Positions 9,301 to 17,204 of a DNA stretch of 64,000 nucleotides are shown in pieces (position 1 is the stretch's first letter; every line of letters begins with the position of its first letter). A model generated the notes under the pieces. The model was given only the letters and a program-made list of their open reading frames with translations, ran no database searches and had not been told where the DNA came from. The translations under genes and the position numbers were made by a program. This stretch comes from Arthrobacter sp. 131MFCol6.1 (GTDB lineage: Bacteria > Actinomycetota > Actinomycetes > Actinomycetales > Micrococcaceae): assembly GCF_000374925.1 (NCBI RefSeq), contig NZ_KB895550.1, positions 80,889 to 144,888 on the forward strand, in the 5' to 3' direction.

Positions 9301-11244
9301 CGATTCCGAGTCCCCGCGCATGGCGGCCGCGAAGGCATCCCGCAGCAGCCCGCTGGTCCGGGCCGGATCCACGCCCGCTGGGTACCGGACGCCGAGGTCA
9401 TAGAGGAACAACGGCCGGTCGCTCCCGCGCACAACATCGAAGGGCCGTTGGTTCAGCACCTCCAGGCCGAGGTTGTGGAAGAACGGCAGGATCCGCGTCA
9501 GGCTATGGGCGGTGGTCAGATAGAGCCGGATCCGTGCGTCTTCGGCCAGCGTCGGGGCCGCAGCCGTGGGGACATGAACGGCCAGTTGAGGATCGTTCAG
9601 CGGTCGGCCGCCCGTGCCGTCGAGATCGACCTTCTCAAACCGTCTGATGTCTTCAACCGCGTCCTCGACGTCGAAATCAGCCCGGTAGCTGGCCGGGAAG
9701 GCGGCGGACCACAGCGTCGACAGCCGGCTGGCCTCCGCGGACGGCAACCTGGCACGGAGCGCTTCGTCCAGGCCCGCGGCCCAGGTCCGCGTGGCGCTGA
9801 TAATGCTCCGCTCCACCGCAGCGGAATCGACGTCGGGCATCCCGCCGGCAGGCAGTTGTATCCGGAAGAACACGCGGGCCATCGGGGATTCACTCAGCCG
9901 GACCTCGAATTCGAGCGAGGAGGACCTGAAAGCCTGTTTGAGCTCGTTTTCGATCCGGAGGCGCACGGCCGTGCTGTACCTGTGCCGGGGGAGGAACACC
10001 AGGGCTGTCATGAAGCGGCCATAGCTGTCAGAGCGCAGGAACACCCGTGTCTGGTGGTGCGCTTGCAGGAGCAGGATCTCCCGGGCAAGCCCGAAAAGTT
10101 CATCCAGGTCCCGATGGAACAGCTCGTCCAAGGGGAAGGACTCGAGGACGGTGAGAAGCTGTTTGCCCTGGTGGGAGGACTCGGTGAAGCCGAAGCGTTC
10201 CCGGATGGCGTGCACCTTGTCCCGGATCATCGGGATGCGCCGCACGGACCGGCCCGTGGCGCCCGGGGCGAAGAGGCCCACAAACCGCACTTCTCCCGTG
10301 CCTTTCCCTGCGCTGCCGAAGATCCGGACGAGGATTTCATCCAGGTAGGCCGGGCGGGGGACCGACGATCTCAGATCAGAAATGGAGATGGTGAGAACCT
10401 GTGAATGGGGTAGTCCCGTAACGGGCTGGCGGGCCTCCGGCCGACCGTCCCTGAGCAAACCCAACCCCGTGCCCGGCCGCAACGCCACGGCATCGGTGCC
10501 CTCCGACGTCGAGTATTCAAATTCGCTGTAACCCAAGAACGTGAAGTTGCCGCGGTCCAGCCAGTCCAGGAGCTCGCCGAGCTGCTCCGGGGTCGGAACC
10601 GTGCCTGCGGGCAGCCGGTCCAAGGAATTGATGGCGCGGGCGAGGCTGGCGTGGATGGCGGGGGTGTCGTCCGCAACCAACTGGACGTCCGCCAGGACAC
10701 GACGCACGTTGCCGGTGAGCTCCGCGACGGCCCGTGACCCCGGCAGGCGGCCAATCTCCGCCGCCACCCAGGTTTCGGACGACCACCCCGGCGGCTCCTG
10801 GGCGGCGCCGGCCGCCACAGCGCCCGGGATGCCGGCGATTCGGCCCGCCGGTGCGGACTGCGAGGACCCATGCCGTATTTCCATCAGCCGGCCAGTCCGT
10901 GGATCCCGCCGCACCAGGAAATTGGGATGCACCAGCAACCTGATGGACTCGTTTTCGCGGGCCAGCTCGGCGGTGAGCGAATGGATCAGATGCGGCAGGG
11001 TGTCTGCAACCACCAGCAGGACGCTGGCGTCGCTTTCGTTCAGGATGGCGACGGCCGCAGTGCCCGACGGGCGGCTGTCCGCCAGTTCCGCATGGCGCCT
11101 GGCCCGCTGCTCAAGGTTTTCGGGACTGTAGCCTTGGAGGTCCTCGGGCGCAGCGTGCTCGTAATAGGCTGCGAGGAACTGTTCATCGAAGACGTGGACT
11201 GCGCCGGCGGGCGCATGCCCCGGGTGTTCCGATTTGCGTGACAT
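6388..11244 (-). CDS. gdh: NAD-dependent glutamate dehydrogenase, large (180-kDa) class
   Basis: 1618 residues, the length of the large bacterial NAD-GDH class (EC 1.4.1.2), which oxidatively deaminates glutamate to 2-oxoglutarate and ammonium. A long N-terminal regulatory region with ACT-like stretches precedes the catalytic core. The core shows VPTGAKGGFYPKQLP (about residues 835-850, substrate-lysine region), GDMSGDVFGNGMLLS and KIIAEGGNLGITQLGRIE (NAD-binding part), then a helical C-terminal domain. The start is ATG 11242-11244 (MSRKSEHPG). It is transcribed alone or with the GNAT gene. Enzymes of this class usually work catabolically during growth on amino acids, which agrees with the peptide transporter and alanine dehydrogenase elsewhere in the window. 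Confidence 0.93.
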   Translation of the reverse strand: MSRKSEHPGHAPAGAVHVFDEQFLAAYYEHAAPEDLQGYSPENLEQRARRHAELADSRPSGTAAVAILNESDASVLLVVADTLPHLIHSLTAELARENESIRLLVHPNFLVRRDPRTGRLMEIRHGSSQSAPAGRIAGIPGAVAAGAAQEPPGWSSETWVAAEIGRLPGSRAVAELTGNVRRVLADVQLVADDTPAIHASLARAINSLDRLPAGTVPTPEQLGELLDWLDRGNFTFLGYSEFEYSTSEGTDAVALRPGTGLGLLRDGRPEARQPVTGLPHSQVLTISISDLRSSVPRPAYLDEILVRIFGSAGKGTGEVRFVGLFAPGATGRSVRRIPMIRDKVHAIRERFGFTESSHQGKQLLTVLESFPLDELFHRDLDELFGLAREILLLQAHHQTRVFLRSDSYGRFMTALVFLPRHRYSTAVRLRIENELKQAFRSSSLEFEVRLSESPMARVFFRIQLPAGGMPDVDSAAVERSIISATRTWAAGLDEALRARLPSAEASRLSTLWSAAFPASYRADFDVEDAVEDIRRFEKVDLDGTGGRPLNDPQLAVHVPTAAAPTLAEDARIRLYLTTAHSLTRILPFFHNLGLEVLNQRPFDVVRGSDRPLFLYDLGVRYPAGVDPARTSGLLRDAFAAAMRGDSESDRFDGLVLREGIEWRQAAILRSYAKYLQQLGTTTSYGFMADTLLANARATHALLALFRAKFDPDLQALGRSGDTDAARKELLAAVDDIPVLDADRLLRTFMNLVESTLRTNYFQGRLHLSFKLNPAAIASAPLPRPKYEIWVYSPRVEGVHLRFGALARGGLRWSDRSEDFRTEVLGLVKAQNVKNSVIVPTGAKGGFYPKQLPDPSMDRDAWLTEGLQCYRIFVRGLLDVTDNLVTTAHGETVVPPARVVRHDVDDYYLVVAADKGTASFSDAANAVAEEYGFWLGDAFASGGTVGFDHKQMGITARGAWESVKHHFRELGVNCQEEDFTVAGIGDMSGDVFGNGMLLSRHIRLVAAFDHRHIFLDPAPDAAASFEERRRLFALPRSSWADYNPGLISKGGGVHSRGAKAISITEQVRSSLGLDPGTVSLPPHALLQAILRAPVDLLYNGGIGTYVKASLEGNAEVGDKANDPIRVNGNEVRTKIIAEGGNLGITQLGRIEAALSGVLLNTDAIDNSAGVDCSDHEVNIKIFVDRMIAAGKMKPAERAGFLHSLTDEVASLVLANNTDQNVLLYNDRHLVLAWSPGFERTMDWLENATDLDRRLEGLPSNEQLRERLRSGEGLTAPELAVLAAYAKIELAAELNASDLADDPWFRRVLRGYFPRLLSERFEAELEGHPLRRQIVCTVVANDMINLGGITFAFRAIEETTATAAGIARAFVVAREAYDLPWIVNRLAALPAGYPNEVIAEATLHMRRVLDRATRWYVTHDHRDQPVDAALGRIMPTLDLLRTRTVDYLRGSDLDRVQERLAHWDAVGMPPELGRRASDLLESFGLLDISLISEGVREPIAAIAEVYYAVFQRIGAANLLLSITDLPRQSRWEALARAALRDDVYSAVADMTVSVMETTHGPGAGEAGTSDAVERIVEWERGHQEQLGRLKDTFAEVTKPGQVDIASISVALKLLRTLVRR

Positions 11245-11398
11245 GCCCCTGCGCCTCCACTGCGCGGGAACATGCGCGGGATCAACCGCATGCCGCGGCC
11301 GACCATCCTGTCCCCACGCCTGCTTTCATCATCGCCGCGTCCGGGGGAGCAGTCCAGTCCCGGCCTGCAGCGTGCGCCCCCGACGGGTGCCCTGGCCG

Positions 11399-12070
11399 CT
11401 ACGCCGGACGGCCGGTGGGATCCTCCGCCGTCGGATCCGCCAGTGCCAGTCCGCCCACGGGGCTGCCGTCCCAGTGGATGAGTTTCCAACCGTTCGCGGG
11501 ATCGCCTTCCAGCGCCACGATTCCGGTGTTGTCCAGCACGTGCCGGATGGCAAAGTCCGGTTCGATGTTCTCTGCCCGCAGGCCGGCCCACACCCGGATG
11601 GCGGCGCCGTGGCTGACCACGGCCACGGATCCTGAGTCCCCGGCCCCGTTGGTGCGGGCCGCTATTGTGGCGATCGCGGCGTCGTAGCGTTCGAAGAAGT
11701 CCCGGCCGCTGGGACCGGCAGGCATCCGGCGCTCCAGCTCGCCGTCCGCCCACGAAAAAATGGTGCCGATGTACCGCTTGTGCGATTCGTGGTCCGTCTG
11801 CTTTTCCAGGGACCCGGCTTCGATCTCGTGAAGGCCCTCAAGCACCTCGGTTTCCAGCCCGTGCACCCGGGCGAGCGGTGCCGCTGTGATCTGCGTCCGA
11901 ACCAGGGTGGAAGCGTACAGGGCAAGGATCCGCTCGTTCGCCAGGGCGCGGGACAACACCTCAGCCTGACGCTGGCCGAGTTCGGTCAGCCCGGGCCCCG
12001 GGTGCGCCGTGTCCAGCTGGCCCAGGACATTGCCGGGCGTCTGGCCGTGCCGGATGAGCAGAAGTCTCAT
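11399..12070 (-). CDS. histidine phosphatase family protein (phosphoglycerate mutase-like)
   Basis: 223 residues. The N-terminal LLLIRHGQTPGN contains the catalytic RHG (His8 accepts the phosphoryl group), and SVAVVSHGAAIRVW holds the second active-site histidine. The acidic proton donor lies in LHEIEAGSLE. This is the cofactor-dependent phosphoglycerate mutase/phosphatase superfamily; small members without an insert usually act as phosphatases, with substrate unknown. ATG 12068-12070 overlaps the purB stop by four bases (ATGA), so translation is probably coupled to purB. The longer open frame upstream is a shadow of purB. Confidence 0.87.
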   Translation of the reverse strand: MRLLLIRHGQTPGNVLGQLDTAHPGPGLTELGQRQAEVLSRALANERILALYASTLVRTQITAAPLARVHGLETEVLEGLHEIEAGSLEKQTDHESHKRYIGTIFSWADGELERRMPAGPSGRDFFERYDAAIATIAARTNGAGDSGSVAVVSHGAAIRVWAGLRAENIEPDFAIRHVLDNTGIVALEGDPANGWKLIHWDGSPVGGLALADPTAEDPTGRPA

Positions 12071-13509
12071 TTGAGGTGGTCCACCAGCTGGTCCGCGATG
12101 CCCGTGTACCTGCCCGGGGTCAGCGCCAGCAGGCGGGCTTCGGCGTCGGCGGACAGGCCGAGGCTCTGGACGAATTCCTGCATCCGGGCGGCATCCACGC
12201 GCTGGCCGCGGGTCAGGTCCTTGAGCCGCTCGTACGGGTTTTCCATGCCGTCGACGCCTGCGATGGCCTCGGCGCGCATGACCATCTGGATGGCTTCGCC
12301 GAGGACTTCCCAGTTCGTGTCCAGGTCCGCGGCCAGCACGTCCTCGGCAACCTTGAGCCGGTCCAGGCCCTTGGCAACGTTCGAGATGGCGAGCAGCGAG
12401 TGGCCGAACGCCACACCGATGTTGCGCTGCGAGGAGGAGTCGGTGAGATCTCGCTGCCAGCGGGAGGTGACCAGAGTGGAGCCAAGCACGTCCAGCAGGC
12501 CGGAGGAGATCTCGAGGTTGGCCTCGGCGTTCTCGAAACGGATCGGGTTCACCTTGTGCGGCATGGTCGAGGAACCCGTGGCGCCTGCCACCGGGATCTG
12601 CACGAAGTAGCCGATCGAGATGTAGCTCCAGATGTCGGTGCAGACGTTGTGCAGGATGCGGTTGAAACGCGCGACGTCGGCATAGAGTTCGGCCTGCCAG
12701 TCGTGGCTTTCGATCTGGGTGGTCAGCGGGTTCCAGGACAGGCCGAGGCCTTCGACGAAGCTCTTGGCGACGTGCTCCCAGTCGGCGCCCGGGACGGAGG
12801 CGACGTGGGCGGCGTACGTGCCGGTGGCGCCGTTGATCTTGCCGAGGTATTCGGTGCGGGCGATCCGGTCCAGCTGCCGGCCCAGCCGGTGCGCGATGAC
12901 GGCCAGTTCCTTGCCCAGCGTGGTGGGCGTGGCGGGCTGGCCGTGCGTGCGGGAGAGCATCGGCACGGCGCGGTTGTCCCCGGCCATGGCGCTGATCTGG
13001 GCGACGAGGGCGCGGGCCGCAGGCAGCCACACATCCTCTACGGCCCCCTTGATGCCCAGGGCGTAGGAGAGGTTGTTGATGTCTTCGGAGGTGCAGCCGA
13101 AGTGCACCATGGCGGTCAGCCGGTCGATTCCGATGCCGGGCAGGCGGCGGCCGATGTAGTACTCGACAGCCTTGACGTCGTGGACCGTCACGGCCTCGAT
13201 CTCGGCCAGTTCGGTGACGGAGGCGGCGTCGAACTCCGTGACGATCGCGCGCAGTTGCTGCTGTTGTTCCGCCGTGAGCGGGCCGGCCCCGGGCAGGACG
13301 CTGTTGCCGGTCAGGTGGATCAGCCACTCGACCTCAACAGCCACGCGGTCGCGGTTCAGGGCCGCCTCGGAAAGGTAGTCGACCAGCGGCGCGACGGCGG
13401 ACTGGTAGCGGCCATCCAGCGGGCCGAGCGCGATCTGGTGGTCGGACGCGGCGAGGGCCAGGCGTCCGGACGGCGTGCGGGTATCAGCTGTGGCGGCAGT
13501 TTCAGGCAT
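12067..13509 (-). CDS. purB: adenylosuccinate lyase
   Basis: 480 residues of the fumarase/aspartase superfamily (EC 4.3.2.2), which acts twice in purine synthesis: SAICAR to AICAR, and adenylosuccinate to AMP. The flexible signature loop SSTMPHKVNPIRFENAE, with the catalytic serine, is at about residues 308-325. Other conserved parts are GPLDGRYQ near the N-terminus, HFGCTSEDINNLSYA, and LSRTHGQPATPTTLGKE with the active-site histidine. The length fits the longer E. coli-type PurB. It is the first gene of a two-gene unit with the histidine phosphatase. Confidence 0.95.
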   Translation of the reverse strand: MPETAATADTRTPSGRLALAASDHQIALGPLDGRYQSAVAPLVDYLSEAALNRDRVAVEVEWLIHLTGNSVLPGAGPLTAEQQQQLRAIVTEFDAASVTELAEIEAVTVHDVKAVEYYIGRRLPGIGIDRLTAMVHFGCTSEDINNLSYALGIKGAVEDVWLPAARALVAQISAMAGDNRAVPMLSRTHGQPATPTTLGKELAVIAHRLGRQLDRIARTEYLGKINGATGTYAAHVASVPGADWEHVAKSFVEGLGLSWNPLTTQIESHDWQAELYADVARFNRILHNVCTDIWSYISIGYFVQIPVAGATGSSTMPHKVNPIRFENAEANLEISSGLLDVLGSTLVTSRWQRDLTDSSSQRNIGVAFGHSLLAISNVAKGLDRLKVAEDVLAADLDTNWEVLGEAIQMVMRAEAIAGVDGMENPYERLKDLTRGQRVDAARMQEFVQSLGLSADAEARLLALTPGRYTGIADQLVDHLK

Positions 13510-13659
13510 GTGCCGATTCTTTCACGAAGTGCCGCCGGGCCTTAAGCGCCCCCGTCCTTATGACATTGCCGGCTGGCAGTGCATGGCGGTCCGGGACGTT
13601 GTCCACATAGCCCGACGGCGCTCTTCAGCGGGCACCGGCCGCCCCGCTAGCGTCGTTTC

Positions 13660-14022
13660 ATGACCAGAGGAATGACTGGAGGCTTCCCGCCGGGACCGGC
13701 GGGAAGCCTGGCAGTGCAGGACGTGGCGGTTCTTGGCGTGACGGCCGCCGACGCCCTCGAGTGCGCTTCGCGCAGCTACGAAATCCAGCAGTTCGCGGCG
13801 CGCGTGGCCCGGTGCGCCGATGAGGCTGATGCGGTGCTCGCCGCCCTCGCCCGCCTTGACCTGCAGACCTGGCAGTCACCGGCCGGCCGCGCCTACCGTA
13901 TGGCCGTGTCCCTGCACGCGGCGGCGCTGCGCCGGAGCCGGGATGCCCTGCTCGATGCTGTTGCCGTGGTGCTCCGGCACGCCCGGAATGTGGCGCAGCC
14001 CGCGGACCGGACGGGACCCTGA
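13660..14022 (+). CDS. small helical WXG-like protein
   Basis: 120 residues, mostly alpha-helical, with two amphipathic helices joined by a turn containing LQTWQSPAGRAYR. W-x-S-x-A-G-x-A-(Y/F)-R turns of this kind are seen in WXG100/ESX-like proteins, though here the exact WxG is WQS. No signal peptide is visible. The ATG at 13660 has TAGCGT (13648-13653) 6 bases upstream and no ribosome site, so it is likely leaderless; a second ATG at 13672 is too close to GAGGA. The stop overlaps the next gene's start (TGATG), so the pair is translationally coupled. Function unknown. Confidence 0.7.
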   Translation: MTRGMTGGFPPGPAGSLAVQDVAVLGVTAADALECASRSYEIQQFAARVARCADEADAVLAALARLDLQTWQSPAGRAYRMAVSLHAAALRRSRDALLDAVAVVLRHARNVAQPADRTGP

Positions 14023-15473
14023 TGGCCGAGGCCACTCCGGCTGGCTCCGGCGGCAGCCCCGGGGTTTCCGCGCCGCCGCGCGACGGCACCCTGCTCATCC
14101 GGGGCGGAATCGGCGGGGTGAGCTTCCAGTTTGAGGAGCTGCTGGCGGGTGCCGCGGCACTGGACGGGCTGGTCCGGCAGCTGCAAATGGTTGAAGTGGA
14201 GGCCGACGCCGTCCGGCGCGCACTCTTTCCCTATCAGTCCGAGTCCTACACCAGCGGCAGCAACGCCATCATCGCCGTGGGGGAGGCCGGCCGGGACGTC
14301 GGACGCGTCCGGGCGCAACTTCAGCGGATCGGCGACGACGTCCGCGCCAGTCACCGTGAATACGAATATGCCGAAGCCCGGAATGCCCTGCTGCTGCGGA
14401 TGGGACTTCACGGCTCCGAGTACGGCGCAGCGCCGGAGCCCTTCGCCCTGCCCGGGGTGCGCGGGATCGTTGAAGACTGGGTCGCCATGGCGCCCCGGAA
14501 TCTCGCCGTGCTGCTTGGCCTGCCCGGGCCCCTGGCCGCCGTAGCCGGCGCCCTGGCCGGCCCCACTGATATCCGCCGCCTGGTCCGGGACGCCTCGGAA
14601 GCGCCGGGGCTCGTGTTCCTCAAACCCCGTCCGGTCAGCATCGTGGGCCGGGAGACGTTTACGGCCGACGTCGACCTCTCACCGGCCGGGCTGTTGCGGC
14701 GGGCCGGGGGAGTGGGAGAGCGCGGCGGCCGGATCGAGGTTATCGAGCTCGACGGCGGATCCCGGCCCGCGTGGGTGGTGGTCATTCCCGGAACCCAGCA
14801 GGGTGCCCTGCCGGAAGGCACCAACCCCTTTGACCCCGCCGGCATCGCCGAGGCCCTGGGCTATGGCTCGGCGTCGACGGCGGAGGCCATCCGGGAGGCG
14901 TTGCGGCAGGCCGGGGCCGAGGCCGGCGATCAGCTCGTGGCCGTCGGTTACAGCCAGGGCGGGATCCACGCGATGAATCTCAGCAAGGACCGCGCTGTCC
15001 TGGCCGAGTACGACCTCAAGTTCGTGCTGACCGCGGGCTCGCCGGTGGGCGGCATCAGCCCGGGACCGGGGATCCGCAGCCTGCACCTGGAACATGAGCA
15101 GGACTGGGTGCCGGGGGCAGACGGACAGGCGAACCCGGACACCAGGGACCGGGTGACCGTGACCCTCACCAACCCGCTGGCTGTGCCGCCGCTCCAGGAC
15201 GTCGGCCTGGGTCCGGGGCACCGGCTGGAGAATTACGCCGACGGGGCCGCGCTCATCTCGGCGAGCCGGGACAACACGTTGCAGGACTCCACCGCGGCGC
15301 TGGCCGCGGTCGTGGGGACCGGCGGGGCGGCGACGGTGACCCGGTTCTCGCTCCGGCGCGAGGCCCGGCCGGAACCGCGGGCAACGCCCGCAACCACTTC
15401 GGGACCGCACGGCGCGGGCGCTTCTAACGATCGAGGGCGGGAAGGAAGCTCGCCACGAGGGACACCGCGCTGA
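14022..15473 (+). CDS. alpha/beta hydrolase with N-terminal helical domain
   Basis: 483 residues in two parts. Residues 1-120 are helical (FEELLAGAAALDGLVRQLQMV and later) and resemble the preceding small protein in style. The second part holds a serine-hydrolase core: oxyanion strand AWVVVIPGTQQG, nucleophile elbow GYSQGG (about residue 309), and a likely catalytic His in LGPGHRLENY. No signal peptide is apparent. Translation is coupled to the upstream WXG-like gene. Actinobacterial hydrolases of this layout can be type VII-linked, but no secretion genes are present here. The last 50 bases overlap the convergent membrane protein gene. Substrate unknown. Confidence 0.75.
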   Translation: MAEATPAGSGGSPGVSAPPRDGTLLIRGGIGGVSFQFEELLAGAAALDGLVRQLQMVEVEADAVRRALFPYQSESYTSGSNAIIAVGEAGRDVGRVRAQLQRIGDDVRASHREYEYAEARNALLLRMGLHGSEYGAAPEPFALPGVRGIVEDWVAMAPRNLAVLLGLPGPLAAVAGALAGPTDIRRLVRDASEAPGLVFLKPRPVSIVGRETFTADVDLSPAGLLRRAGGVGERGGRIEVIELDGGSRPAWVVVIPGTQQGALPEGTNPFDPAGIAEALGYGSASTAEAIREALRQAGAEAGDQLVAVGYSQGGIHAMNLSKDRAVLAEYDLKFVLTAGSPVGGISPGPGIRSLHLEHEQDWVPGADGQANPDTRDRVTVTLTNPLAVPPLQDVGLGPGHRLENYADGAALISASRDNTLQDSTAALAAVVGTGGAATVTRFSLRREARPEPRATPATTSGPHGAGASNDRGREGSSPRGTPR

Positions 15474-15810
15474 TGATGATGGCGGCGAACACGGCGGTCC
15501 AGAAGAACGAGTCAATGGTGAAGTGCACAGTGGTGTAGCTGCTGATCCAGGACGTCAGATAGAGCATCGCGGCGTTGATGACCACGGTGAACAGGCCCAG
15601 GGTGAGGATGGTGATCGGCAGCGACAGGAGGCTGACGATGGGCTTGACGAGGGCATTGACCAGACCGAAGATCAAGCCGATGAACAGGTAGCCCAGTACG
15701 GTGCTGATGGTGCCGTTGCCCTGGGTGGAAATGTCCAGGCCCGTGAGGATCCAGCAGGCGATTGCCAGGGCCAACCCGTTGATGATGACTCGTACGATGA
15801 ATGAGCGCAT
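15424..15810 (-). CDS. phage-holin-4-like small membrane protein (YvlD type)
   Basis: 128 residues with four hydrophobic helices: residues about 4-24, 38-60, 66-86 and 105-124. The stretch GYLFIGLIFGLVNALVKPIV followed by LLSLPITILTLGLFTVVINA matches the conserved pattern of the widespread small membrane family named after phage holin 4 (YvlD-like). Despite the name, no phage genes are nearby, so a lysis role is unlikely; the physiological role is unknown. The gene ends inside the 3' end of the hydrolase gene on the other strand. Confidence 0.8.
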   Translation of the reverse strand: MRSFIVRVIINGLALAIACWILTGLDISTQGNGTISTVLGYLFIGLIFGLVNALVKPIVSLLSLPITILTLGLFTVVINAAMLYLTSWISSYTTVHFTIDSFFWTAVFAAIIISAVSLVASFLPALDR

Positions 15811-15938
15811 GGCCCCATGCTGTCATACGCCAGGCGGCGACGGCAGGGACCATATTCCCCATGTCGGCAGCGGCCGTCCCATAGGGGCCGCGATCATCTC
15901 CCGCAACAGCGGCAGTGACCCGAAGTAGGCTAGTTGGC

Positions 15939-17057
15939 ATGACTTCATCAGAAAACCCGGCCGGGGGCATCAGGCCCCGTCCGGTGGTAGACCTCCTCCC
16001 CCGCTACGCGGCCGGAAAACCCCCCGTCCCCGTGGAAGGCCTGGCCAGCTACAAGCTGTCCTCCAACGAAAACCCGTTGCCCCCGATCCCTGCAGTGCAG
16101 CAGGCCATCGCGGCGCAGACCGACTTCAACCGCTACCCCGATCCGCTCAGTAGCAGGCTGCGTGAATCGCTCGCCCGCTTCCTGGATGTTCCCGCCGAGG
16201 ACATCGTCACGGGCGCCGGCAGCCTGGGCGCCCTGAACCAGCTGCTGACCACCTTCGCCGGCCAGAACGACGACGGCAAGGCCGACGAAGTCATCTACGC
16301 CTGGCGCTCGTTTGAGGCCTACCCGATCTGCGTCGGACTGGCCGGTGCCGAGAGCGTCCGGATCCCGCTGACGGCCGACGGGCGCCATGACCTGGACGCC
16401 ATGGCCGCCGCGGTGACTGCGCGGACGCGGATGATCCTGCTGTGCACCCCCAACAACCCGACCGGACCCATCTTGACGGCCGAGGAAACGGAGCGCTTCA
16501 TCAACGCCGTTCCGGCCGACGTCGTGGTGGTCATCGACGAGGCCTACCAGGAATTCGTGCGCGCCGGCGACGCCGTGGACGGCATCGCCATGTACCGCAA
16601 ATACCCCAACGTCGTTGTCCTGCGGACCTTCTCAAAAGCGCACGGCCTCGCCGGACTCCGCGTGGGCTACAGCGTCTCCCGGCCCGAACTGACACAGCAC
16701 CTGCGCGTCGCTGCCACCCCCTTCGCCGTGTCCCAGATCGCGGAAACGGCTGCCGTTACATCGCTCGAGCACTTCGCCGATGTTGTAGAAAGGGTACAAA
16801 GCCTGGTGGACGAACGGGACCGGGTCACGGCCGGACTGCGTGAACTCGGATGGTTCGTTCCCGAGGCCCAGGGCAACTTTGTCTGGCTCAATCTGGGCGA
16901 AAACAGCGCGGAATTCGCCGCCCTCGCGGCGGAACGGGCACTGTCCGTGCGTGCCTTCGGCAACGAGGGCGTCCGGGTCAGCATCGGCGAAACGGAAGCC
17001 AACACCCGTTTCCTGGAGCTCTGTGCGATCTATACAAAACCGCCGCAGCGTTCCTAG
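15939..17057 (+). CDS. PLP-dependent histidinol-phosphate/aromatic aminotransferase
   Basis: 372 residues, class I/II aminotransferase of the HisC/Pat branch (EC 2.6.1.9 or 2.6.1.57). Landmarks are YKLSSNENP near the N-terminus, LLCTPNNPTG, VVVIDEAYQEF (the Asp contacts PLP) and LRTFSKAHGLAGLRVGYS, whose lysine binds PLP. The start is ATG 15939; TAGGCT at 15926-15931 lies 7 bases before it and there is no ribosome site, so it is probably leaderless. Actinobacterial homologues are often annotated hisC although many act on phenylalanine/tyrosine. Its place just before the 2-oxoacid dehydrogenase operon, away from other his genes, favours aromatic aminotransferase. Confidence 0.85.
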   Translation: MTSSENPAGGIRPRPVVDLLPRYAAGKPPVPVEGLASYKLSSNENPLPPIPAVQQAIAAQTDFNRYPDPLSSRLRESLARFLDVPAEDIVTGAGSLGALNQLLTTFAGQNDDGKADEVIYAWRSFEAYPICVGLAGAESVRIPLTADGRHDLDAMAAAVTARTRMILLCTPNNPTGPILTAEETERFINAVPADVVVVIDEAYQEFVRAGDAVDGIAMYRKYPNVVVLRTFSKAHGLAGLRVGYSVSRPELTQHLRVAATPFAVSQIAETAAVTSLEHFADVVERVQSLVDERDRVTAGLRELGWFVPEAQGNFVWLNLGENSAEFAALAAERALSVRAFGNEGVRVSIGETEANTRFLELCAIYTKPPQRS

Positions 17058-17117
17058 CGCTTAACACTGCGCGCTCAGGCCGCCCCGTGCGGATAAAGTA
17101 AGGACCAGTAAGCCAAA

Positions 17118-17159
17118 ATATATGCCGGACCCGGAATGTATTCCCGGTCCGGCATATAT
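17118..17159. promoter_or_regulatory. 42-bp near-perfect palindrome before the 2-oxoacid dehydrogenase operon
   Basis: Two 20-base arms around GT, with one mismatch: ATATATGCCGGACCCGGAAT on the left and its complement on the right. It lies 61 bases after the aminotransferase stop and 45 bases before the E1-alpha ATG. There is no T-tract, so a simple terminator is less likely. It may be an operator or, if transcribed, a strong leader hairpin for the dehydrogenase operon. Confidence 0.6.
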
Positions 17160-17204
17160 CCCAGCGATTGCGGCGCATTCGGATGCGGCAAGCAAGGAGA
17201 CGGT

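Noticed and set aside
11399..13327. 642-residue minus-strand frame extending the histidine phosphatase upstream
   Set aside because: Its first two thirds are a shadow of purB, rich in Arg/Pro/His. The phosphatase fold begins at MRLLLIRHGQ with an ATGA overlap to purB.
15424..15810. Prophage remnant suggested by the holin-like name
   Set aside because: The family is a common chromosomal membrane protein; no integrase, tail, capsid or lysin genes, and no composition change nearby.
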